Below are positions 20,891 through 30,648 of a stretch of 64,000 nt of DNA, piece after piece; the first letter of the stretch is position 1, and every line of letters begins with the position of its first letter. The notes beneath the pieces were generated by a model. That model searched no databases. It was not told the DNA's origin and worked only from the letters and a program-made list of their open reading frames with translations. The translations under genes were made by a program, and so were the position numbers. The DNA is from Laccaria trichodermophora (lineage: Eukaryota; Basidiomycota; Agaricomycetes; Agaricales; Hydnangiaceae): assembly GCA_018417955.1 (NCBI GenBank), contig JACTVC010000003.1:434001-498000 (forward strand), given 5' to 3'.

Positions 20891-22456
20891 CTAAGAAAAC
20901 AGAAAATCAACAAAAGTGTTGAGACCACCTTCAATCTTCCCCCCTTTCTGACAATGCTCTTGGACGACTTCAGAGAATTGTGATTGGGTGAGGTTATAAT
21001 GTACAGCCTGGTCACCATCCTCCCGCAATTTCAATTTCTGTTCAACAGCCATCATCATGGCTTCGTTTGAGAGGATGAATTTACGAAGGCCGGACTTGAT
21101 GGAGTCGGATGTGGAGGGATCACGCAGCACATCTTCAAGAAGGGTTTTGGCACATCGGAGCCTTTCATCGGTGTCATGTCCTTGCAGTGAATCCCTCCAC
21201 AATGCTGATGCACCTTGAATATATGGCTGGGCAGCAATACCAATACAAAAGGCAAGTCAGGCCTGAACACGGTCAAGAAGGTTACAAAGCTTGATTCTGC
21301 GGAGCACCACGCTATCTTGAGGACACTGAGAATTACTATGAGTAAAGGGAAAAGGGGAGCAGCCAGAAAGCGTATGCCGATGCCAATCCATTCAGCAGTA
21401 TCGTCAACAGTCTCCCTCATGGCATCAAATTCGATCTCCCGCCTCTTCAACGCTTCAGCCAGTTGATTCATCTTAGCTTGTGATTGCTTTCATTCCTCAT
21501 CTGCTTTCTTCTGTTCCTCATCCAGCGCCTGTTCCAACCGAGCTGTCGCCACATCCGCTGTCCTACGTTCATTGTCTGCTTTCTTCCATTTTTCGTCGGC
21601 TTTCTTCCATTCAGCGTCGGCTTTCTTCCATTTTTCGTCGGCTTTCTTGCATTCAGCGTCGGCTTTCTTCCATCCAGCATCCAGTGCCTTTTGCATGTTC
21701 TCTATCATCTTTTTCATATCTGAAAGCTTTTGGTCCATAGTTCCATATCAGTGCAGCCGGCAAATGAAAAGAAAGGAGGTCATACCTCAAAGTCGGCTGA
21801 CGAACTTGGAACCTGAGCATGGGATGTTACGTCATTGTCCTCACTGTCAACTAGACCAGTAGGGTCGATTGGCTCTTCAGCGACGTTTGTCGCAGATTCG
21901 TCAGCTGGAAATGATAAATCCGGGACACCTCAAATATGCAAACAAAGACCTTACCATTCTCATCACCCCTCTTGGTTTTTTTCTTTTTCTTGTTCTTGTT
22001 CTTTTTCCTGATGGATGCAGGACCTTCAAGCGTGATCAGCCATAGATTCCGAGTCATAGCTTAGCATGCTGCACTCACTGCCAACTAGAAAGTACTTCAA
22101 AAACTCCGGTTTGACCTCGAGAAGGTATGTACCACCCTCATTTCTGAATGCATCCTCCAAGTGCATATTCAGAGGGGCGGGCTGGGGGATGAAGGAACCA
22201 GTCTTGGCTGATGTAATGATCAACGTCACCGTGCCGCAAACGTAAGAAAAAGAAAATGGACACACTTGTCTCCCAGAGCCTGGTGCCAAATGGAGTGCTT
22301 GCTATTATTGCGTCTCTTAAGGTCCCTTCCTCCAAGTCATTCTTTTTCTCCACGTCTGAAATGTACCTAGCTACGGCCTCGCTGCTTCAAGTCTTTGCAG
22401 GATCGAAGTTTGAGATCCGTACACCTGCGACGCTGACCTGAAAAGAGAGCTCCATG
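20891..22456 (-). pseudogene. Coiled-coil protein gene of unknown function, with in-frame stop
   Basis: Minus strand, from ATG at 22456 (MELSFQVSVAGVRISNFDP). Exons read as: a globular N-part (ARYISDVEKKNDLEEGTLRD, TPFGTRLWETSVSIFFFLRL, NEGGTYLLEVKPEFLKYFLVG); a basic stretch of Lys (RKKNKNKKKKKTKRG) that could be a nuclear signal; an acidic linker (DPTGLVDSEDNDVTSHAQVP); a long coiled coil built from repeated KKADAEWKKADEKW units; and a helical C-part ending LNTFVDFLFS-stop at 20891. A TGA at 21490-21492 interrupts the coiled coil (KKADEE-stop-KQSQAK), and another stop lies near the N-terminus (PAKT-stop), so the gene is probably dead. The architecture resembles Agaricomycete-specific hypothetical proteins; I do not know its function. 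Confidence 0.6.
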
Positions 22457-23087
22457 TCCTGACTCTGAATGGAGAGTGGAGAAGATTCACGCATTCCCTG
22501 TGACGGGGTGACACCGACGTCACTCGGCGCCTTATGTCAGCTCTGTGTCATGCTCACCCAGGCCACGCTTGGCCATCAGGAAATCTGGGAAATTCCGATT
22601 TACAGTCATTCACCGGCCAATGAGACACCATGTGACCATGAGACAGTGAAACTTGTTTGGGTCCTCCTAAGACAACAAGGATACATTTTTCCTTGAACTA
22701 AGTTGCATTGGAAGTACAGGAGTAGTATAAATAAATTCATGTAAGAAATACATGAAATGAATGGCTAATAACTGTGAAATATGCAATTTTTTGCAAAAGA
22801 AATTGCTGATTTGTAGTGACATGAATTTCATTGATGGACTACCAATGGTTTTGAGGAGCTATTAAGGGGGCAAATCACATCCACATATTGCCTTAGTATT
22901 AAAAGATTCTGTCAGCCTCGAAACTATCCATTTTTCATTCAAATAGGCTATGTAAAACACAGAGACTGTGCAAAGGGTTGTAGATTAAAACATGTGTTGG
23001 ATGCATGCACATCTCTCAACAGTTTTTATATTCAGTGTCATTTTTCTACTTCAGCATCCAAACCACATAGTGCTCTTCACCTTACCC

Positions 23088-25250
23088 ATGCCTGGACGAC
23101 CCAAATCTCTAGCTGAAAAGGCTGCAGTCATGCGTCGGCAGCATGATGATCTCATGTCACGTGCTCTCCAGGCTTATCTCACTGAATTGAAAAATCCAAA
23201 CCATCGCGCTCGTCGTGGGCTTCGCAAAATCTGTAGAGATTTTGAGAACCTATATTTCAATGAGACAGGTGTCAAGATCCCCCTTAGTCATGCCACCTTG
23301 GCACGTTTATCTGATGGTGGCCACACTTGTCTGGAGGCTCAGGAGCGTCGCCGGTGGCTCACAAACATCGAGGAAGATGTTGTTGTTAATTTTCTTCTGG
23401 AGATGGGTCAGCTCGGTTGGCCTGAGAACCATCGCCGCATTAGAGAGCATGTCAATCTCATTGCTAATGCTCGCCTTGGACCGAAATTTCCAAATGAGGG
23501 TGTTGGCAAGAATTGGACTGCCCGTTTTATGCAGAGGCATTCCGATCACATCAAAATGGTGGATTCTCGCCCTCTTGAAAGGCTGCGTGCGCAGGCTGCT
23601 AACCCCAATGCAAATGGCTGCTATTGGGATCTCCTTCATGACACAATTACCACATATAAAATTAGACCTGAGACAACTTTCGGGGCTGATGAAGCTGGAT
23701 TCCAATTGCGTGGTCAAGAGCGTGAGCGCATCACTGCTTCACGCACACAGAAAGGACCACAGTATCAGCAAAAGGCTGGTACCCGAGAAAATACCACGGT
23801 TATTGTTACCATCTGCGCAGATGGAACATTGACACCGCCTACCGTTATTTTCAAGGGTTCTGCATACCAAGTGAGTTGGGGAGAGAATAATCCTCTCAAT
23901 GCTTCGTGAGTTTTCCTCTTTTTTTTTTTCTTTCTGGCCTGACATTTTCGTAGCATTGGATATCAAAAGAAAGGTTGGACATGCGGCGAGATTGGCGTCG
24001 AATGGATCAAAATCTTTGATCAACAAACAAAGCACAAGGTCAAGCCAGGAGAATATCGCCTACTTCTGGTTGACGGACACAACTCTCACTACACCATTGC
24101 TTTTCTCATTTACACACGCGAGAACTACATTATTGTTCTATGCTACATCCCACATGGCACCCATATCTATCAAGGCCTTGACGTGGTTATTTTCTCTCCA
24201 CTCAAGAAATTGATTGGCGAGGAGCGTGACAAGTGGCTTCGAGAAAATGGGGCAGCCATGGATAAGAATAGCTTCCTCACCGTGTATGGAAAAGCCCATG
24301 TTCATGCACTCACCCCCGAAAATATCAAGGCCGCCTTCAAGAAGACTGGGGTGTGGCCATTCAACCCAAACGTCGTAACAGCAGAAATGCTCGCACCAAG
24401 CAAGGATACCTCATGTGAGGCACATGTTCCTCTTCCCCCTGACGACCCCACAATCGACGTCCTTGCGACAATGTTACGAAAGCTTGCCAAGACCGATGAA
24501 GTGGAAGACGAACCCATCTCTGAAGCCCCGATTGCCGGTCCATCAAACACTAAACACGATGTGATCAACGAAGCAATCGAAGGGCTGTCACAAACCAAAC
24601 TTGCTCACCTCATCTCAACCACATTGACGACATCCCATGATACGATGCCTACCACCATCACCCATACTATCTCCCACCCCCAACCATCTCCTCTTCTCTC
24701 CATTGAGCCGAAGACTGAGACTGAGGTCTTGCTGCTTGCCACACTTCAAGAGTCCCACAAAAGTAACGAATACCTCACAAACCGAAACATCACCCTGCAG
24801 GCAGGGAATTTGCTGAACGAGGCATATTGTGCGAAAGCGAAGGGTGCGCTTCAGTTCCAGGAGGAGAAGAAAAAGAAAAAGAAGCGGCAAGGGACTCTTC
24901 CAGATGGTTTACCACGTGTCTTGACAGGGGATAGGTTCTATGAGGAACGAGTGAATTTTGAGAAGGAGCGTCAGGCAGAGGAAAGGGAAAAGGAGAATAG
25001 AAAGGACTTACGAGCGGAGTGGAAAGCGGCGAAGGAGAAGTGGCAGCAGGCTGAGGATGCACGAAAGGAGCTGAAAGGACATGAGACTGCCAAGTACGAG
25101 GAAGCATTGGCAGTATGGAAAGCGGCGAATGAGGGGCAAGGGCGTGGGCGTGGGCGTGGGCGCGGGCATGGGCTGGGCGTGGTGGAGGTAATGCTGGACA
25201 AAAGCCAGTTATGGCCACAATTCCGAGACGGGTGCCTCCACCATTGTTGA
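23088..25250 (+). CDS. Pogo-like DDE transposase (DDE_1 superfamily endonuclease)
   Basis: Start at MPGRPKSLAEK (23088); exon 1 23088-23905, intron 23906-23953, exon 2 from 23954. The join reads PLNAS/IGYQKKGW in frame. N-terminal helix-turn-helix DNA-binding region (RARRGLRKICRDFE, then ERRRWLTNIEEDVVVNFLLE and NWTARFMQRH), then the catalytic core: TTFGADEAGFQLRG (first Asp), EYRLLLVDGHNSHYTIAF (second Asp) and HIYQGLDVVIFSPLKK (third Asp). A Lys/Glu-rich coiled coil follows (about 24860-25120). The frame ends at 25250 after a GGGCGT repeat, but a second frame from about 25170 to the stop at 25370-25372 reads GGGNAGQKPVMATIPRRVPP and then an acidic Asp/Asn/Ser tail, the likely original C-terminus displaced by a 1-nt loss. 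The catalytic core looks intact. Confidence 0.88.
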
Positions 25251-25633
25251 AGGACTTTCTAGCAGGCCGGACTGGAACAGGGCTTGCAGAGGAGGAGGAA
25301 GGGGAACATTTCACAAGCGACGATGACGACGAAAGCAACGGCAACGACGAAAGCAACAACAGCAACAGATAAGGCTTATCTCCGATTATCAGATCAGGGT
25401 GATCTCAGATCTAATGTGGGTGTCTCATTCACCCATATATGTCCACTTTCCGTTCCTGACAGTGATTTCGGTGCAGTTGGCCCCAGTCTCGTTCGTTTCG
25501 GCCGAATTTTTCTCTCAACACTCATATTAACCTTGTCCACCATCTTGTACACGTATATTTTGCAGAGGATATGTACCTAGACACACCTATCAATTTTTAT
25601 TTTCAGTGTCTCATTAGCCGGTGAATGACTGTA

Positions 25634-25847
25634 GCAATATTATTTGGACCCAGCAAGAAATAGTCATATATAGCAATACAAAATTGTTGTAATATAATAA
25701 ACCTCAGATATGAGAAATTTTAAACTATTATAAGACAATACAAGCAAATACATTGACGGGTCATAGTATTATAACAATATCATAATCACTTGAATTGCAA
25801 TATATTGCTATAGATTGCTATTTCTTGCTGGGTCCAAATAATATCGC
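25634..25847. mobile_element. MITE, 214 bp, inserted in the right end of the pogo-like element
   Basis: Terminal inverted repeats of about 30 nt: left GCAATATTATTTGGACCCAG, continuing CAAGAAATAG; the right end is the complement with one mismatch. The interior is AT-rich and non-coding. The uninterrupted left end of the host element gives the empty site (GACTGTAAATCGG); against it the insertion is bounded by TA on the left and CA on the right, consistent with a TA duplication with one later change, as in Tc1/mariner-type MITEs. Confidence 0.9.
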
Positions 25848-25873
25848 CAAATCGGAATTTCCCAGATTTCCTG

Positions 25874-26269
25874 ATGTGGTGGCATCCCGTTGTCGTCTCA
25901 TCGCGGGCATCCACTGTTCAAAATTGCCCCCCCTCACCGCCGCCTGCTTCGCTTGACAGTTTCTCCAAGTTAGCAACTGCCATCCCTGCTGCTATTAAAG
26001 CTTCCGTTGGAGTTTAAATGACTGGAAGTTGCAAGGCACCCCCTGAGGGTTCCGTATTTTACAGTCCTTAAGTAGTTTTTTCAATAAATGAATTCCTGTG
26101 TACGTTGCACTTTGAGATGTCGTTGTGATGGTGGTTCCAGGGGTAAGGAGGCATTTCGTGCGCCAACTCAAACTCTGCCAGGGAGCCCTGAGCCATTTCC
26201 CTCCACCCCTGCCCTGAGCTCCGCTCACCAATCGACACCGATCCCTCACGTCTGGCATCGCGACGTGGC
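25874..26269. other. Intergenic, nothing assigned
   Basis: Lies between the pogo-like element and the 3' end of the interrupted P450 gene. A minus-strand frame (GERSSGQGWREMAQGSLAEF) may be decayed P450 3' sequence, but I cannot align it to a P450 tail. Confidence 0.35.
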
Positions 26270-26983
26270 TCAATAAGGATGTGAGTAGAAAGCATGAACT
26301 GAGCGACATACAGAACGCACGCCCTCATTCTCCGTCTTCACGTCGTAGTTGTGCGCGAGCATGATCTTGAGCTCGCAAGCTGCGAAGTAGCGTCCAGGGC
26401 ACGCATGACGCTCGTATCCGAAAGTGAAGAACTCTGGGGAGGTGGAAACAATATCATATTTCTTACTATCCTGCTGGAGCCTCATTTTCGCAAAGCGGAA
26501 GCCGTCAAACTCTTTGGGATTTTCGTATGTTTCTGGGTCGTGATGTGCTTGTGCAAGATTGACGCCGACCGTAGTTCCTTGAGGAATATGGGTGCCATCC
26601 GCGAATGTGTAATCCTCCTTGGCAATTCGTACCATTACGACTGTTTCTGTCAGCGTAAAGTATATACAGGATGGAGCGGCACTCACGAGTGCCCAGCGAG
26701 GTCTTTCGCTGCGACTCCTTGATGAAACTGTCGACCTTGTGCATCTGATCCAGAGCCTCTTTGGACCAGCCCTCGCGTTCGATGACCTCTTCAACTTCTG
26801 CACGAAGAGGCCCAATGTATTTGGGTAGGGCGGCTAAATAGAAGAGGGCATGCACAAATGGCTGAAATTCCCTCGATCAACTCGGCGTAAGGGATGATAT
26901 CATTGATATGTACGTATAAATTGGGATTCACCATCGAAGACGTGTGATCGCTGCAAAATTCACAACCAAAACTCGTCTTGCAA
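26270..26983 (-). pseudogene. Cytochrome P450, 3' portion of a transposon-split gene
   Basis: Minus strand, continuing the 5' portion at 34552-35830. Reads VARRVLVVNFAAI (with a 1-nt loss before HTSS), then HALFYLAALPKYIGPLRAEV, VDSFIKESQR (the ExxR helix), DYTFADGTHIPQGTTVGVNL, EFDGFRF (PERF-like) and FTFGYERHACPGRYFAACEL with the heme-ligand Cys. It ends near YDVKTENEGVRS; the usual C-terminal tail was not found. P450s of this form are heme monooxygenases of fungal secondary metabolism or xenobiotic oxidation, usually anchored in the endoplasmic reticulum. The element 26984-34551 and its CTTGCAA duplication cut the reading frame, so no enzyme can result. Confidence 0.9.
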
Positions 26984-27330
26984 CAGTAAATTCATGGAGT
27001 TTGATTAAACGTTTCAACGTCCCACACGTCAGACACCGTTTAAGTGGAAATATGTTTAAGTGACATTACAGGAAGAAATTACACATGTACTCGATGTCTA
27101 GTAGAATAACTGTAACGGCGTTTAAACACAGTTTAAGCGGGCAACATCATTCAAACTCAAGCGAAAATAATTTGTCTAGGATGTTTAAACGATCCTTAAG
27201 CTGACTGTTAGCAATCCTAAAGTGTTTAAATGATATATCAATGAGCATTCCTCAAAAGACCGTCAAACGATGTTTAAGCATGCTTGAAGAGATGATTTAA
27301 GCACTCAAACGGCATTTGAATGAGCTTAAC
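26984..27330. repeat. Left subterminal repeat array of the KDZ element
   Basis: At least eight copies of GTTTAA-type words (GTTTAAGTG, GTTTAAACA, GTTTAAACG, GTTTAAATG, GTTTAAGCA) in about 350 nt, matched by a similar cluster at the right end. Probably transposase-binding sites. Confidence 0.75.
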
Positions 27331-27342
27331 TCACTTGCATAT

Positions 27343-28311
27343 TCAGCCATCTGATTCGGAACTAGCCATCACCCATCCTTTTGCTGGCTTTCCAGTCTGG
27401 GTCAACGCAGGTTTCGGGGCCTTAACGCTGGAGCGAAATGGAAATGAGCGAAATATGTGGTACAAAACAAAAAGATCACTGGGACCTCGGCAAAGCTGAT
27501 CCCACTTCCATTTTCTTTGAACGCGTACTCCTCCATGATGGAGCGACGGGCACGACATCATTGGTGTTGGTCCTGGATATATGGAGGTTAGAGGAAACAA
27601 CATTATGGATTGCAAGAAAACATACAATTTGACTTTCTTTGATTGTTCAGGACCGCCGTCGGAATTATTATCGACCTTGCGCTTTCTACCTACCTTAGTG
27701 CGACTTTGTTTTAGCAGGTCTTGATCGTGCGAGGGAGTCAATGATGTACTCCGAATGCTTGGAGCAGACATGAGCGGAGATGATGGGGGTTGGGGGTCAC
27801 CCTCCACATTGGCCAGAGCTGACGGGGAGTGTGGCAGTGATTTTGCTGGCGGTGGTAGTTGCAAGTCATTCGCTTCAATAGCTGAACATTGCAGTGAAGA
27901 CGGTGGTGACGATGCCGGTGGCAGTGGTTGAGACTCAGCCGAACGTTGTGGGGAATGAGGTGGTGATAAAGCTGGTGGTGGTAGTTGAGGGTCATCTCCC
28001 ACATTGGCTGAATGTTGTGGGGAACGTGGTGGTGATAGAGCTGGTGGTAGTGATAGTTGTGGTTCCTTCATTAGTTGTGGCTGTGCAGTTTGGGATGACT
28101 GCGTTGTCGCGTTGGCGAATGTCTGTGAGGAGGGTCGAGAGGTTGATGTATGAGGAGGCGGAAATGGTGGTGTTGGGAGTGGAGACTGGGGTGTGGGTGT
28201 AGGCAGGCTTTTCTGGATAGAAAACAGTATAACGCCAGAGTTATCAGTCTGGTGAGCCTTGATCATCGACAAAAGCTCATAAAGACATGCGATTGATGTT
28301 TTGAGGTCCAC
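27343..28311 (-). CDS. Proline-rich, probably nuclear protein carried by the KDZ element
   Basis: Minus strand. The frame starting MDLKTSIACLYELLSMIKAH holds about five imperfect tandem units of roughly 22-28 residues around the core PQLPPPALSPPHSPQ, followed by a basic cluster (TKVGRKRKVDN and SKKVKL) that looks like a bipartite nuclear localisation signal. An intron after KKVKL (donor GTATGT, near 27630 down to about 27573) is likely; the last part ends GKPAKGWVMASSESDG-stop at 27343. No known domain. It lies wholly inside the KDZ element, downstream of the left subterminal repeats. Exon limits are uncertain; it may assist transposition or be captured host sequence. Confidence 0.55.
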   Translation of the reverse strand: MDLKTSIACLYELLSMIKAHQTDNSGVILFSIQKSLPTPTPQSPLPTPPFPPPHTSTSRPSSQTFANATTQSSQTAQPQLMKEPQLSLPPALSPPRSPQHSANVGDDPQLPPPALSPPHSPQRSAESQPLPPASSPPSSLQCSAIEANDLQLPPPAKSLPHSPSALANVEGDPQPPSSPLMSAPSIRSTSLTPSHDQDLLKQSRTKVGRKRKVDNNSDGGPEQSKKVKLYVFLQSIMLFPLTSIYPGPTPMMSCPSLHHGGVRVQRKWKWDQLCRGPSDLFVLYHIFRSFPFRSSVKAPKPALTQTGKPAKGWVMASSESDG

Positions 28312-28436
28312 ACTTATTAAATGATGTCGGTACTTTGATTACAATGACCTACAATGTATATATTTTCCAATATCTTATCTCTTGAACTTCACATTTATCT
28401 CACAATGAAAATCTCGAGCTCTATGTAAAGCAACTC

Positions 28437-28797
28437 AAAAGTGAGAGTCATAACTTCCTTGCAAGAATATGGCTTGAAGTATCAAAATCAATTTTATTGC
28501 GTAGATATCTTTTATTAGATGCTCTAGAACAAAGTTGCCGGAAATTAGATGTTGGGAACATCTCTTAATAAATCCAATTTGTGAAGATGCTGCTAGTGAC
28601 ATCATACATCATTACCACATGGCGTGCAAGTCCAAAAGTGAAAATCATTACTTCCTTGCAAGAATATGCCTTGAAGTATCAAAATCGATTTTATTACGTA
28701 GTTACCATTTATTCGATGCTCTAAGAAAAAGTTTTTGGAAATTAGATGTCGGGAACATCTCTTGATAATTAAATTTGTGAAGACACTGGTGACATCA
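28437..28797. repeat. Two-copy repeat, period 197 bp
   Basis: Units 28437-28603 and 28634-28797 share long identical stretches such as ACTTCCTTGCAAGAATATG and GGGAACATCTCTT. Located between the two cargo frames of the KDZ element. Non-coding. Confidence 0.9.
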
Positions 28798-29368
28798 TTG
28801 ACGCCATGTGGAAATGACTAAGCGTCAAACCTAACCTAGGTTTATCGAGGACACACATCTTTTGCCTGCAGCTGCTCATCACCCCCTACATCCATCACAG
28901 ATCCCTCTGCCAGCTTCTCACATTGATTGGCACTGTGTACGTTAGGGCACGCTAGACCCCATACTAAGCAGGACAGAAGCCGTCACTGTGAAGAAGTTCC
29001 CCAGGAATGCAGATAAAAGCCAGGAAGAGATGTTTCGTCATGCAAGGCCCTCCGTAGGGGTTGTGCGTTGTCCGTGTATGTCGTTTCCCTGAGTATTCTG
29101 TCTTTTCATGAACTTACTTACCCTTTCCACCATGGTTCCAGACACGACCTCTGTACCGGTTCTTCCTCAATCCCTCTGTCAAACTCTAACACATCCCTAG
29201 TGCTTTACTATTCCCGCCGTGGTTCCAGACTCGACCTCTGTACCATCAACTTCAATCACCCCCAAACTACCTCCTGCATCCCCGAAAACACTGATCTCCC
29301 CGATCGTGACCCGAAACAAGCCCTAGATGAGTGTCGTCTACAAGCCATTCAGCGAGACACAGAACACA

Positions 29369-30085
29369 TTAGCAAGGTCTACGAATGCCTTGTCCTGGTT
29401 CGTGTTCTTGCGGAGAAGACTCAGCCCCAGCACCAGCACGCGCCCCGTCAAAGTTCTCCATCATTGTGTCAATGGCGTTCGTTATTTGCTGAGGAACGAA
29501 TCGAGACGGCTTTTTCTTCTGCACAGTGCTTGTCATCAAACCCAGCGAAGAAAATGGCCCTAGCCCTACTACATCTTTCGAAGCAGCCAAGACCGAGTTC
29601 CCACCAAATCGACCATCAACCCACTGACTCATCCTCGACCTCAGAGTCTGGGACATGCGTTGTTGCCTTGGCGACTTTGGAGAGGTCGCATGTCTCGCTT
29701 CTTTTTCAAGAGCGTTATCCGGCGTAGGCGGTTCTACCGATAACTGGAGACCACTGCCGCTCATCAATGAAACGGGGGACAGAGGAGCTTCCTTCACTGG
29801 TGGTTTGCTCAGGGGCAGAGGCTTTCGGCTTATAGGCGAAGGGGATACGGGATACGGGGAAGGAGAGCGCGAAGGAGCAACAGAGAGTTGGGAAAGATCA
29901 TATAGACTTGTAGTCCTCAGATGGAGGTTACCTGTCCCTTTGCCCCAATTATTTAAAAACTCGTTTCCGAGCTTGCTTTTGAGTGTAGGGCGGGAGCTTA
30001 CTGGTGAAGCTTGCTCACAAAAGCTGAGAGAGGAGTGCTGCTCTCGCAGAAGTGGACGATGCCAAGTTCTCGTGCGTACTCCGTG
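29369..30085 (-). pseudogene. Pro/Ser-rich frame inside the KDZ element, no start found
   Basis: A minus-strand frame open for about 240 codons without a start: LNNWGKGTGNLHLRTTSLYD, APSRSPSPYPVSPSPISRKP, EAPLSPVSLMSGSGLQLSVE, SKDVVGLGPFSSLGLMTSTV, ending GQGIRRPC-stop at 29369. The composition is that of a disordered Ser/Pro-rich protein and it is more protein-like than the overlapping plus frames (29068-29727). It could be a captured fragment of a host gene or an exon of a larger cargo gene. Confidence 0.4.
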
Positions 30086-30648
30086 CGTCTATTTGTGTTT
30101 TTTTTTTTCCTTGTATCTTCTCAACTCATTTTCACTCATTTTATCTAGCTATGATATCTTCGAGATTCACATTGCATCGACGATGTTGGGCTATGTTTAC
30201 GGCAAGGGTGAGTCTCTTTTCATTATCATTCTCTGGCAACTCCCCTAATGCAGGTCAGCTTAACAAAAACCAGGATCTTGGTGCAAAGGTCGCCACCCCA
30301 GTTGGAACCTGTGTCTGTCAGGATGGCCGAGTGGTTGGCGACAAACCCATTTGTGAAGCTACGTGGCAATATTAATACACAATACGCACTGGCGCAAGTT
30401 GGGCCCCATCGGCGATGGCGTTGATGCAAGACGCGCAACTATGGTTGGGGATAAGTCCAAATTGTGGTAATAGTATTTATTATGATATACGCCATGGCTC
30501 CTCCGCCTCCGACCTTCTTTTTTTCTTCACGCTACTGCCCTTTTACTCTTAGTAATTGACGTAGGAACACGACTTCTTGCATTCCTCTGTTTTTGAAATT
30601 ATATTCGGATGACCGGGCCGCCGCTTCTTTTGTTTCTTTGAAACGCTT

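Larger units (their letters stand above)
22577..25873 (+). mobile_element. Pogo-like (Tc1/mariner superfamily) DNA transposon, 3.3 kb
   Basis: Both ends can be read. Left terminal repeat 22577-22628 starts CAGGAAATCTGGGAAATTCC. The right copy is split: its outer 24 nt (25850-25873) are a perfect complement of the left tip, and its inner 28 nt (25606-25633) match the rest with one mismatch. The interruption is the 214-bp MITE at 25634-25847. AT dinucleotides flank both tips (22575-22576 and 25874-25875). The interior carries one spliced DDE transposase. Pogo-type elements insert by cut-and-paste. Confidence 0.9.
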
